Positions 1-6,499 are shown, counted from the stretch's first letter. The stretch: 10,960 bases of DNA from Gammaproteobacteria bacterium (GCA_015494165.1 WGBS01000020.1:1-10960); one strand, 5' to 3'. Notes: a model not told the origin generated them from the sequence alone. A program made the numbers and translations.

Positions 1-50
1 CTGGAGGCGGTGGAGCGGGCCGCGCGCGCGGCCCGCTCCACCGCCTCCAG
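1..50. repeat. Perfect 50-bp palindrome at the left edge
   Basis: Bases 1-25 are the exact reverse complement of bases 26-50. The palindrome lies inside the reading frame of the small protein encoded on the minus strand. The homologous protein at 9795-10160 shows nothing comparable at this point. Because the right edge of the window also folds back on itself, the simplest reading is a fold-back artefact at a contig end. Bases from about 25 down to 1 are then probably not genomic. A genuine structural element is possible but less likely. Confidence 0.85.
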
Positions 51-362
51 TGCGGGCCCCATGAGGAGCCCAGCCTGCAGGTGGTAGACGCGCAGCTCAC
101 ACGCCACGGGCAGATGGAGGGCCGGGCGCCGCTCGAAGGCGGTCCACGCCATGAAGGGCACGGCGCCGTAGCGCGGCGCCCAGACGATCCACACGGTGTC
201 GTCGAGCTCGCACTCGACGCCGCGCAGGCCCGGGAGGTCGAGCCGCAGCGGCCGGCCGCGTCGTCGCAGGGCGAGGCGCACGGCGTTCCAGCAGGCGGCC
301 GGCACGCATTTGGGGTAGACGCGCAGCGGCCGGTAGGCGTCGAGGTCGCGCACCGTCGGCAC
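1..362 (-). CDS. Small unrecognised protein after cbbX (3' end missing), paralogue of the protein after cbbO
   Basis: I do not recognise this family. The frame opens with GTG at 362, 22 bases after the cbbX stop, with a GGGGGCGG purine-rich stretch about 10 bases upstream. An alternative GTG lies at 351-353. About 120 codons are visible and no stop is reached before the edge. The protein is soluble-looking, with no signal peptide or membrane segment. Its blocks match the protein at 9795-10160: VPAACWN (residues 20-26, against VPAACYN), LPGL (43-46), VPFMAW (68-73, against VPVIAW) and LPVACELRVYH (84-94, against EPVPCQVHYYH). Cys24 and Cys88 are shared. The spacing to cbbX implies co-transcription with the form IC RuBisCO operon. 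The last residues (about 115-120) come from the terminal palindrome and are probably artefactual. A role in RuBisCO biogenesis or activation is inferred only from position. Confidence 0.75.
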   Translation of the reverse strand, partial: MPTVRDLDAYRPLRVYPKCVPAACWNAVRLALRRRGRPLRLDLPGLRGVECELDDTVWIVWAPRYGAVPFMAWTAFERRPALHLPVACELRVYHLQAGLLMGPALEAVERAARAARSTAS

Positions 363-384
363 GGCGGTGCCGCCCCCGCGTGCG

Positions 385-1326
385 CTAGCTGGCGGCGGGC
401 GCCGCCTCCGGCTCCGAGCCCTCGTCCGGCGCCCCTTCCGTGAAGACGCGGCTGGCGAGGATGTCCTCGGGCTCGATGGTGATGAGATCCTCGCGCGTGA
501 GCTTGCGGCCGCGCGCGGCGAACAGGCGGTTGGCCTGACGCAGGCGCGCCCGGTCGAGGGCGTTGCGCACCGAGCGCGCGTTGGCGAAATGCGGCATGCG
601 CATGCGCCGCCGGATGTATTCGCGGAAGACCTCCTCGGCCTCCGGGCTGAAGCGGTAGTTCATCTGCGCGAGCATGAGCTTCGCGATGGCGAGCAGCTCA
701 TCCTCGGTGTAGTCCGGGAAGTCGATGTGATGGGCGATGCGCGAGCGCATGCCGGGGTTGCTCTGGAAGAAGCGCTCCATCTTGGACTTGTAGCCCGCGA
801 GGATCACCACCAGGTCGTCGCGCTGGTTCTCCATTACCTGGAGCAGGATCTCGATCGCTTCCTGGCCGTAGTCGCGCTCGTTCTCAGGCCGGTAGAGATA
901 GTAGGCCTCGTCGATGAAGAGCACCCCGCCCATGGCCTTCTTCAGGACCTCCTTGGTCTTGGGCGCGGTGTGGCCGATGTACTGCCCGACGAGGTCGTCG
1001 CGCGTGACCGCCACCAGGTGGCCCTGACGGACATAGCCCAGGCGGTGGAGGATGTCGGCCATGCGCATGGCGACCGTCGTCTTCCCGGTGCCCGGATTTC
1101 CCGTGAAGCACATGTGCAGGGTGGGGGTCTCGGAGGTGAGCTCCAGGCGCCGGCGCAGGCGGTCGACCAGGAGGAGGGCGGCGATCTCGCGGATGCGCGT
1201 CTTGACGGGCGCCAGGCCGACCAGCTCGCGGTCGAGCTGGTCGAGCACCTCCTGCACGTTCGACTCGCGAAGCTCCGCGTCCAGGTCGATCGCCTCGTTC
1301 TGAACGGTGGTCTGCTGCTCGGGCAT
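385..1326 (-). CDS. cbbX: CbbX, red-type RuBisCO activase (AAA+ ATPase)
   Basis: CbbX is the AAA+ activase of red-type form I RuBisCO. As a hexamer it uses ATP to pull on the CbbL C-terminus and release tightly bound sugar phosphates such as RuBP from inactive sites, and it is itself stimulated by RuBP. The 313-residue product is of normal family length. Visible motifs are Walker A GNPGTGKT (residues 76-83), a pore-loop Tyr116 in the GQYIGH segment, Walker B VLFIDEAYYL with D139-E140, a sensor-1-like LVVILAGY strand, and an arginine segment in NPGMRSRI. The N-terminus is helical and acidic, and the C-terminus ends in a low-complexity Glu/Ala/Pro tail. ATG 1326 is chosen because a GGGAGAG ribosome site sits just upstream. 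A GTG at 1338 would add four residues but has no such site. It follows cbbS of the form IC operon after a 118-bp gap holding a terminator-like hairpin, so its expression should be lower than that of cbbLS. The assignment is very secure. Confidence 0.97.
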   Translation of the reverse strand: MPEQQTTVQNEAIDLDAELRESNVQEVLDQLDRELVGLAPVKTRIREIAALLLVDRLRRRLELTSETPTLHMCFTGNPGTGKTTVAMRMADILHRLGYVRQGHLVAVTRDDLVGQYIGHTAPKTKEVLKKAMGGVLFIDEAYYLYRPENERDYGQEAIEILLQVMENQRDDLVVILAGYKSKMERFFQSNPGMRSRIAHHIDFPDYTEDELLAIAKLMLAQMNYRFSPEAEEVFREYIRRRMRMPHFANARSVRNALDRARLRQANRLFAARGRKLTREDLITIEPEDILASRVFTEGAPDEGSEPEAAPAAS

Positions 1327-1397
1327 GGTCTCTCCCACGGGACTTGCCTGCGTTCGGGAGGCGACGCCCGCGACGGCGGACGTCGCCTAATGGATGC

Positions 1398-1436
1398 AAA
1401 AAAAGGAGGGTGGGGCCCGCTCCGCGGGCCCCACCC
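1398..1436 (-). terminator. Rho-independent terminator-like hairpin between cbbS (IC) and cbbX
   Basis: On the minus strand a perfect 13-bp GC-rich stem (1424-1436 pairing with 1408-1420) with a 3-base loop is followed by TCC and then seven T residues (1404-1398). It starts 9 bases after the cbbS stop. This is a textbook intrinsic terminator shape. Because cbbX follows in the same direction without an obvious strong promoter, it probably acts as a partial terminator or an mRNA 3'-stabilising hairpin that keeps cbbLS transcripts in excess over cbbX. Confidence 0.85.
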
Positions 1437-1444
1437 GACGCGCG

Positions 1445-1882
1445 TCAGCCGTAGCGCTCGTTCTCCGGCTTCTCCGTGGCGTAGGGCCGCACCGTGTAGA
1501 CGATGTGGCGGTCGTTGGTCTCGGTGCGCACCAGACCGAAGCCCGGCTCCTCCTTGGGGCGGTTGACGATGAAGGACATGCGCGGCGTCTCCCAGCCGCG
1601 CGTGGAGTCGTAGGCCGTCACCCGGATGTAGTGGTTGGGGTAGGCCTTGCGGCACTCGTTGATCTCGTAGAGGATGCCCGCCGGGTCCTTCAGGTCGAAC
1701 ATGGGCAGGCCCCACATCTCCCAGTAGGTGTTGCGCGGGTGGGGGTCGTCCGTGAACTCGACGTTCACCGCCCACCCCTGCTGCAGGGCGTACTTGATCT
1801 GGGCCGTGATCTGCTCGTCGGTGAGATCGGGCAGGAAGGAGAACTGCCCCTGGGTGAGCTTGTTGCCGTAGTTGGTCATCAT
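1445..1882 (-). CDS. cbbS: RuBisCO small subunit, red-type form IC
   Basis: This is the small subunit of the form IC L8S8 RuBisCO, which caps and stabilises the CbbL octamer. The 145-residue product has the red-type signature TQGQFSFLPDLTDEQI near residues 10-25, then the DDPHPRNTYWEMWGLPMFDL core, and the C-terminal extension RPKEEPGF...YTVRPYA. In red-type enzymes that extension forms beta-hairpins lining the central pore, and it substitutes for the longer internal loop of green small subunits. Translation is taken from the first of two consecutive ATG codons (1882), which has an AGGAGG site about 9 bases upstream. Using the second ATG would remove one Met. It lies 14 bases after cbbL, so the two are translationally linked. 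No frameshift or missing core residue is evident. Confidence 0.96.
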   Translation of the reverse strand: MMTNYGNKLTQGQFSFLPDLTDEQITAQIKYALQQGWAVNVEFTDDPHPRNTYWEMWGLPMFDLKDPAGILYEINECRKAYPNHYIRVTAYDSTRGWETPRMSFIVNRPKEEPGFGLVRTETNDRHIVYTVRPYATEKPENERYG

Positions 1883-1896
1883 GGCTGCGTTCCTCC

Positions 1897-3351
1897 TCAG
1901 GCGACCGGCGTCTCGGTGGGGACGAAGTCCGGCGTGTCGGTGGACTCGTAGTTGAAGGTGATGTCCTTCCACACGTCGAGGGCGGCGCGCAGCGGCTGGC
2001 ACCACTTGGCGGCCTTCTCGAGGATCTCCGGCCCCTCGTTCAGGTAGTCGCGCCCCTCGTTGCGCGCCTGGATCATGGCCTCGAGCGCCACGCGGTTGGC
2101 GACCGCGCCGGCCTGGATGCCCATGGGGTGGCCGATGGTGCCGCCACCGAACTGCAGCACGACGTCCTCGCCCAGGTAGTGCAGGAGCTGGTGCATCTGC
2201 CCGGCGTGGATGCCGCCCGAGGCGACGGGCATCACCTTGCGCAGGCTCGCCCACGGCTGCTCGAAGAAGATGCCGCGCGGCAGGTCCACCTCGTTGTGGG
2301 GCTCGCGCAGCACGTTGTAGAAGCCCTGCACCGTGAGCGGATCGCCCTCGAGCTTGCCGACGACGGTGCCGGCGTGGATGTGGTCCACACCCGCCATGCG
2401 CATCCACTTGGCGATCACGCGGAAGGAGATGCCGTGGTTCTTCTGGCGCGTGTAGGTGCCGTGGCCGGCGCGGTGCAGGTGGAGGATCATGTTGTTCTTG
2501 CGCGCCCACTTGGACATGGAGTGGATGGCGGTGTAGCCCACCACGAGGTCGATCATGACGATGACCGAGCCCAGCTCCTTGGCGAACTCGGCGCGCTCGT
2601 ACATGTCCTCCATGGTCGCGGCCGTGACGTTCAGGTAGTGGCCCTTGACCTCGCCGGTGGCGGCGGACGCGCGGTTGACGGCCTCCATGCAGTAGAGGAA
2701 GCGGTCTCGCCAGTGCATGAAGGGCTGGCTGTTGATGTTCTCGTCGTCCTTGGTGAAGTCGAGGCCTCCCTTGAGCGCCTCGTAGACGACGCGCCCGTAG
2801 TTGCGCCCCGACAGCCCGAGCTTGGGCTTGACCGTGGCACCGAGCAGCGGGCGGCCGAACTTGTCGAGGCGCTCGCGCTCGACCACGATGCCGGTCGGCG
2901 GCCCGTCGAAGGTCTTGAGGTAGGCGACCGGGATGCGCATGTCCTCGAGGCGCAGCGCCTTGACAGCCTTGAAGCCGAAGACGTTGCCGATGATCGAGGC
3001 CGTCAGGTTGACGATGGAGCCGGGCTCGAACAGGTCGAGATCGTATGCGATATAGGCGAAGTACTCGCCCGGGCGGTTGGGCACCGGGTCCACGCGGTAG
3101 GCCTTGGCGCGGTAGAGCTCGCAGGCCGTCAGGCGGTCGGTCCACACCACGGTCCAGGTGGCGGTGGAGGACTCGCCCGCGACGGCGGCAGCCGCCTCCT
3201 CGGGGTCGACGCCTTCCTGCGGCGTCACGCGAAAGAGCGCGATGACGTCGGTGTCCTTGGGCTCGTAGTCGGGCTCCCAGTAGCCCATCTTCTTGTAAGG
3301 GATAACGCCCGCCTTGTAGCGCTCCTTCGGATCGGTGATCGTCTCTGCCAT
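1897..3351 (-). CDS. cbbL: RuBisCO large subunit, red-type form IC
   Basis: This is the catalytic subunit that carboxylates ribulose-1,5-bisphosphate to two 3-phosphoglycerates (with the competing oxygenase reaction) in the Calvin-Benson-Bassham cycle. The 484-residue product contains all key elements. These are Glu60/Thr65/Trp66 in GESSTATW, KPKLGLSG with Lys175 and Lys177, carbamylated Lys201 with Asp203/Glu204 in GGLDFTKDDE, HLHRAGH (His293-Arg294), loop-6 Lys333 in GTVVGKLEGD, and the FGGGTIGHP phosphate site. The N-terminal KERYKAGVIPYKKMGYWEPDY and the tail TPDFVPTETPVA are typical of red-type form IC. That tail is the part CbbX engages. Start ATG 3351 has a GGGGAGG ribosome site 8-9 bases upstream. 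The gene is divergent from cbbR (start 3510), the classical arrangement for CbbR control. No defects are seen. Confidence 0.98.
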   Translation of the reverse strand: MAETITDPKERYKAGVIPYKKMGYWEPDYEPKDTDVIALFRVTPQEGVDPEEAAAAVAGESSTATWTVVWTDRLTACELYRAKAYRVDPVPNRPGEYFAYIAYDLDLFEPGSIVNLTASIIGNVFGFKAVKALRLEDMRIPVAYLKTFDGPPTGIVVERERLDKFGRPLLGATVKPKLGLSGRNYGRVVYEALKGGLDFTKDDENINSQPFMHWRDRFLYCMEAVNRASAATGEVKGHYLNVTAATMEDMYERAEFAKELGSVIVMIDLVVGYTAIHSMSKWARKNNMILHLHRAGHGTYTRQKNHGISFRVIAKWMRMAGVDHIHAGTVVGKLEGDPLTVQGFYNVLREPHNEVDLPRGIFFEQPWASLRKVMPVASGGIHAGQMHQLLHYLGEDVVLQFGGGTIGHPMGIQAGAVANRVALEAMIQARNEGRDYLNEGPEILEKAAKWCQPLRAALDVWKDITFNYESTDTPDFVPTETPVA

Positions 3352-3509
3352 CTCTAGGGACCTCCCCGTTGCGTATAGGCACAGGCATCGAAGGGTTTGG
3401 TGCGCACGCGGCCTGGCGCATGCGGCACGCATGCAGCATGATTGGCTGCAGCGATAAAGCGAAATCGAAAGTTTCGAAGGTTGGCATAGAAGATCGTCGG
3501 GGAGGGACC
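3352..3509. promoter_or_regulatory. Divergent control region between cbbL (IC) and cbbR
   Basis: These 158 bases hold the promoters for the form IC operon (minus strand) and for cbbR (plus strand). A weak -10-like TATACG reads on the minus strand at 3377-3372 with no recognisable -35, as expected for an activator-dependent promoter. Dyads present include TCGAAA-G-TTTCGA (3465-3477), two CGCATGC copies 11 bases apart (3417-3423 and 3428-3434) and GCTGCAGC (3445-3452). The stretch 3440-3480 is clearly richer in A and T than the genes. A GATAAAG motif at 3453-3459 resembles the half-sites upstream of the second cbbL. No transcription start can be fixed from sequence alone. Confidence 0.65.
3465..3477. 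promoter_or_regulatory. Candidate CbbR operator, 13-bp perfect dyad
   Basis: TCGAAA and TTTCGA flank a single central base in the cbbR/cbbL divergent region. LysR-family proteins bind short interrupted dyads with conserved outer T and A, usually between divergent genes and overlapping the regulator's own promoter, which fits this location. It does not exactly match the T-N11-A rule, so the assignment is tentative. Confidence 0.35.
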
Positions 3510-4445
3510 GTGCCGGAGCGCGTAAGCACGCCCGCGCGTCTCATGCGGCGCGCGACCTTCCGCCAGCTGGAGATCTTTGAGGCGGTGGCGCGGCTCGGCA
3601 GCTTCAGCCGTGCCGCCGAGGCGCTGTTCCTCACGCAGCCCACCGTGTCCATGCAGGTGCGCAAGCTGAGCGAGGTGATCGGGATGCCGCTGTTCGAGCA
3701 GGTGGGCAAGCGCGTCTTCCTGACCGAGGCCGGGCGCGAGCTCTACGCGACCTGCCGCGAGCTGTTCCGCACCGTCGACGCCTTCGAGATGACGCTCGCC
3801 AACCTGAGGGGGCTGCGGCAGGGAGCGCTCCACATCGCCGGGGTCACGACCGCCGAATATTTCCTGCCGCGCATCCTCGGAGACTTCTGCCAGCGCTACC
3901 CGGGCATCGAGCTCTCCCTGGAGCTCACCAACCGCGAGCACGCGCTCGAGCGGCTGCGCGCCAACCTCGACGACATCTACATCTTCGGGCAGCCGCCGGA
4001 CGACACCGAGGTCGAGGCCGTTCCTTTCCTCGAGAACCCGCTGGTCGTCGTCGCCGCCGCGGGCCACGAGCTCGCCGGGAAGCGGCGCATCCCGGTCGAG
4101 CGCATCGCGCGCGAGCCCTTCCTGCTGCGCGAGCCGGGGTCGGGGACGCGGCTCGCGGCCGAGCGCTTCTTCGCCGAGCGGCGGCTGGCGCCGCGCGTGC
4201 GCATGGAGCTCGGCAGCAACGAGGCGATCAAGCAGGCGGTGGCGGGCGGTCTCGGCCTGTCGGTGCTCTCGGCACACACGCTACGGCCGGGCGAGCCGGA
4301 CCTGGTGGCCCTGGACGTGATCGGCTTCCCGCTGCGGCGCCACTGGTACCTCGTGTATCCCCACGGCAAGCAGCTTTCCATCGTCGCCCGCACCTTCGTC
4401 GAGTTCGCGCTGCGGGACGTCGAGAGCCGCCAGGGAGATAAGTGA
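3510..4445 (+). CDS. cbbR: LysR-type regulator of RuBisCO genes (CbbR)
   Basis: CbbR-like transcription factor, expected to activate cbb operons in response to Calvin-cycle metabolites. The 311-residue product has an N-terminal winged helix-turn-helix (about residues 16-75: FRQLEIFEAVARLGSFSRAA, LTQPTVSMQVRKL, PLFEQVGKR, LTEAG), a linker helix, and a two-lobed effector domain (about 100-305) with TNRE, ENPLVVV, REPGSGTR and the SNEAIKQAV segment typical of CbbR. Start is taken as GTG 3510, preceded by a strong GGGGAGGG stretch at 3499-3506. ATG 3543 would fit the usual family start but has no ribosome site. The gene is divergent from the form IC cbbL and lies just upstream of the form IA cbbL, so it is placed to control both. 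Its last codons overlap the first half-site of the downstream operator array. Confidence 0.92.
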   Translation: MPERVSTPARLMRRATFRQLEIFEAVARLGSFSRAAEALFLTQPTVSMQVRKLSEVIGMPLFEQVGKRVFLTEAGRELYATCRELFRTVDAFEMTLANLRGLRQGALHIAGVTTAEYFLPRILGDFCQRYPGIELSLELTNREHALERLRANLDDIYIFGQPPDDTEVEAVPFLENPLVVVAAAGHELAGKRRIPVERIAREPFLLREPGSGTRLAAERFFAERRLAPRVRMELGSNEAIKQAVAGGLGLSVLSAHTLRPGEPDLVALDVIGFPLRRHWYLVYPHGKQLSIVARTFVEFALRDVESRQGDK

Positions 4446-4487
4446 GAGCTTATCGAGATAATCACAGATATTTAGTGGAACTTATCT
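4436..4487. promoter_or_regulatory. Array of GATAAG/CTTATC half-sites upstream of form IA cbbL, candidate CbbR operator
   Basis: AGATAAGT (4436-4443) and its exact reverse complement ACTTATCT (4480-4487) bracket an inner CTTATC (4449-4454) and GATAAT (4457-4462). The inner pair forms TTATC-GA-GATAA. This is the most AT-rich stretch of the window and sits between cbbR and the form IA operon. Alternating inverted half-sites with changing spacing resemble the recognition plus activation sites bound by LysR-family tetramers. The first half-site lies within the final codons and stop of cbbR. A promoter should lie just downstream, but I see no convincing -35/-10 pair; TATAGG at 4487-4492 is only a weak -10 candidate. 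Confidence 0.6.
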
Positions 4488-4526
4488 ATAGGTTCCATTA
4501 CGCTAGCGCCAGTCCGTGAATGGGCG

Positions 4527-4576
4527 CCCCCCACGGGGGCCGGCATTTCCGGCGAGACGCGCGCCCTCGGGGCGCG
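4527..4576 (+). other. Three consecutive short hairpins in the probable 5' leader of form IA cbbL
   Basis: CCCCC/GGGGG (4527-4539), GCCGG/CCGGC with a 5-base loop (4539-4553, touching the first at base 4539) and CGCGCCC/GGGCGCG with a 3-base loop (4560-4576) follow each other and end 17 bases before the ribosome site GGAGAGGA (4593-4600). If transcription starts near 4495, all three would lie in the leader. They may stabilise the transcript. In GC-rich DNA short stems also arise by chance. Confidence 0.4.
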
Positions 4577-4605
4577 ACCGTTGTTCCCTGACGGAGAGGA
4601 CAGAG

Positions 4606-6027
4606 ATGGGTACGCAGAAATTCCAGGCTGGCGTCAAGGAGTACCGCGAGCGGTACTGGGACCCCAACTACACCCCGAAGGACAGCGACATCCTGGCGTG
4701 CTTCAAGATCGTGCCGCAGCCGGGCGTCCCCCGCGAGGAGGCGGCGGCAGCCGTGTGCGCCGAGTCCTCGACCGCGACCTGGACCACCGTGTGGACCGAC
4801 CTCCTCACGGACATGGACTACTACCAGGGCCGCGCCTACGCCATCGAGGACGTGCCGGGCGACGACGAGGCCTTCTACGCCTTCATCGCCTACCCGATGG
4901 GGCTGTTCGAGGAGGGCTCGGTCGTCAACGTCTTCACCTCGCTGGTGGGCAACGTCTTCGGCTTCAAGGCCGTGCGCGCCCTGCGCCTCGAGGACGTGCG
5001 TTTCCCGCTGTGGTTCGTCGCCACCTGCGACGGCCCGCCGCACGGCATCCAGGTCGAGCGTGACAAGCTCGACAAGTACGGCCGGCCGCTCCTCGGCTGC
5101 ACCATCAAGCCCAAGCTGGGGCTCTCGGCCAAGAACTACGGGCGCGCCATCTACGAGTGCCTGCGCGGCGGCCTGGACTTCACCAAGGACGACGAGAACG
5201 TCAACTCCCAGCCCTTCATGCGCTGGCGTGACCGCTTCCTCTTCGCCATGGAGGCCATCACCAAGGCCGAGGCCGAGACCGGCGAGCGCAAGGGCCACTA
5301 CCTGAACGTCACCGCGCCCAACGTCGAGGAGATGTACAAGCGCGCCGAGTTCGCCAAGGAGATCGGGGCGCCCATCATCATGAGCGACTACCTGACGCTG
5401 GGCTGGGCGGCGCAGGCGAGCCTTTCGCGCTGGTGCCGCGACAACGGCATGCTGCTGCACGTCCACCGCGCCATGCATGCGGTGATCGACCGCAACCCGC
5501 GCCACGGCATCAACTTCCGCGTGCTGGCCAAGATGCTGCGCCTGCTCGGCGGCGACCACCTGCACTCGGGCACGGTGGTTGGCAAGCTCGAGGGCGACCG
5601 CGAGGCCACGCTCGGCTGGATCTCCCTCATGCGCGAGCGCTACGTCAAGGAGGACCGCGGCCGCGGCATCTTCTTCGACCAGGACTGGGGCCAGATGCCG
5701 GGCGTCTTCCCGGTCGCCTCGGGCGGCATCCACGTCTGGCACATGCCGGCGCTGGTGAGCATCTTCGGCGACGACGCCGTGCTGCAGTTCGGCGGCGGCA
5801 CCATCGGCCACCCGTGGGGCAACGCCGCGGGCGCCACCGCCAACCGCGTGGCGCTGGAGGCCTGCGTCAAGGCGCGCAACGAGGGCCGCGACATCATCAA
5901 GGAGGGCAAGGAGATCCTCACCGAGGCGGCCAAGAGCTGCCCGGAGCTGAAGATGGCCATGGAGACCTGGAAGGAGATCAAGTTCGAGTTCGAGACCGTG
6001 GACAAGCTCGACGTGGCGCACCGCTGA
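4606..6027 (+). CDS. cbbL: RuBisCO large subunit, green-type form IA
   Basis: Second RuBisCO catalytic subunit, same reaction as the form IC enzyme but of the green, form IA lineage; with cbbQO downstream it belongs to the non-carboxysomal IAq group. The 473-residue product has Glu53/Thr58/Trp59 in ESSTATW, KPKLGLSA (Lys168, Lys170), carbamylated Lys194 in GGLDFTKDDE, HVHRAMH (His287-Arg288), loop-6 Lys327 in GTVVGKLEGD, and FGGGTIGHPWGN. Residues sit seven behind spinach numbering. The acidic IEDVPGDD segment around Asp82, which I recall as the CbbO docking site in form IA, is present. Start ATG 4606 follows GGAGAGGA at 4593-4600; a longer reading from 4516 only translates the leader. Odd: residues 264-275 (TLGWAAQASLSR) replace the FTANT-type segment usual in green enzymes. 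cbbS follows after 43 bases. Confidence 0.98.
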   Translation: MGTQKFQAGVKEYRERYWDPNYTPKDSDILACFKIVPQPGVPREEAAAAVCAESSTATWTTVWTDLLTDMDYYQGRAYAIEDVPGDDEAFYAFIAYPMGLFEEGSVVNVFTSLVGNVFGFKAVRALRLEDVRFPLWFVATCDGPPHGIQVERDKLDKYGRPLLGCTIKPKLGLSAKNYGRAIYECLRGGLDFTKDDENVNSQPFMRWRDRFLFAMEAITKAEAETGERKGHYLNVTAPNVEEMYKRAEFAKEIGAPIIMSDYLTLGWAAQASLSRWCRDNGMLLHVHRAMHAVIDRNPRHGINFRVLAKMLRLLGGDHLHSGTVVGKLEGDREATLGWISLMRERYVKEDRGRGIFFDQDWGQMPGVFPVASGGIHVWHMPALVSIFGDDAVLQFGGGTIGHPWGNAAGATANRVALEACVKARNEGRDIIKEGKEILTEAAKSCPELKMAMETWKEIKFEFETVDKLDVAHR

Positions 6028-6070
6028 GCCACGCCCGACCCACGGCACGAACCGACCGAGGAGCACAGAC

Positions 6071-6490
6071 ATGAGCGAGATGAACGACTATCCCTCGCGG
6101 ATCAAGGATCCCGCGAGCCGCCGGCTCGGGACCTTCTCCTACCTGCCGGAGTTCACGGAGGAGGACATCCGCAAGCAGATCCAGTATGTGATCGACCAGG
6201 GCTGGGACTGCGCGATCGAGCACTGCGAGCCCGAGTTCGCGCGCCTGCACTACTGGTACATGTGGAAGCTGCCGATGTTCGGCGAGACCGACGTCGACCG
6301 CATCATGGACGAGATCGAGGCGTGCAAGAAGGCCAACCCGGGCCATCACGTGCGCCTCGTGGGCTACAACAAGTACAAGCAGACCCAGGGCGTGAGCTTC
6401 GTGGTGCACCGCGGCGAGATTCCCACGGAGTCCACCACCGAGACCTGGATGCACCTCAAGCTCAAGGCCCCGGACTGGGTCCTGCGCTGA
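6071..6490 (+). CDS. cbbS: RuBisCO small subunit, green-type form IA, with a C-terminal extension
   Basis: Small subunit partner of the upstream form IA CbbL. The N-terminal DPASRRLGTFSYLPEF, the HYWYMWKLPMFGETDVDRI core (residues 60-78) and NHVRL-like GHHVRLVGYNKYKQTQG are characteristic of form IA. ATG 6071 has GAGGAG at 6058-6063. The product is 139 residues, whereas form IA small subunits usually end near 110-120 residues, soon after the VV[YH]RG strand (here 111-115). The extra 24 or so residues (about 116-139: GEIPTESTTE, TWMHLKLKAPDWVLR) are in frame, GC-typical and followed by a normal stop, so this is an extension and not an obvious frameshift. Its function is unknown. A hairpin pair begins 9 bases after the stop. 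Confidence 0.96.
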   Translation: MSEMNDYPSRIKDPASRRLGTFSYLPEFTEEDIRKQIQYVIDQGWDCAIEHCEPEFARLHYWYMWKLPMFGETDVDRIMDEIEACKKANPGHHVRLVGYNKYKQTQGVSFVVHRGEIPTESTTETWMHLKLKAPDWVLR

Positions 6491-6499
6491 GCCCCCGCG

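Noticed and set aside
2128..3357. Long plus-strand open frame (409 codons) opposite cbbL
   Set aside because: It lies antisense to an unmistakable RuBisCO large subunit, has low-complexity Val/His/Arg-rich composition, and is a product of high GC content. The same applies to the long antisense frames at 367-1566, 4498-6072 and 7289-9730.
3369..3509. Longer N-terminus for CbbR
   Set aside because: It would place the promoter region in coding sequence. GTG 3510 has a strong ribosome site, and the helix-turn-helix begins soon after.
1445..3709. Single 754-codon minus-strand protein ending in the small subunit
   Set aside because: Most of it reads cbbL in the wrong frame. Only the last 145 codons are real, from ATG 1882 with its own ribosome site.
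4516..4605. Longer N-terminus for form IA CbbL
   Set aside because: The added 30 residues come from the hairpin-rich leader, and a good ribosome site precedes ATG 4606, which matches the usual family start.
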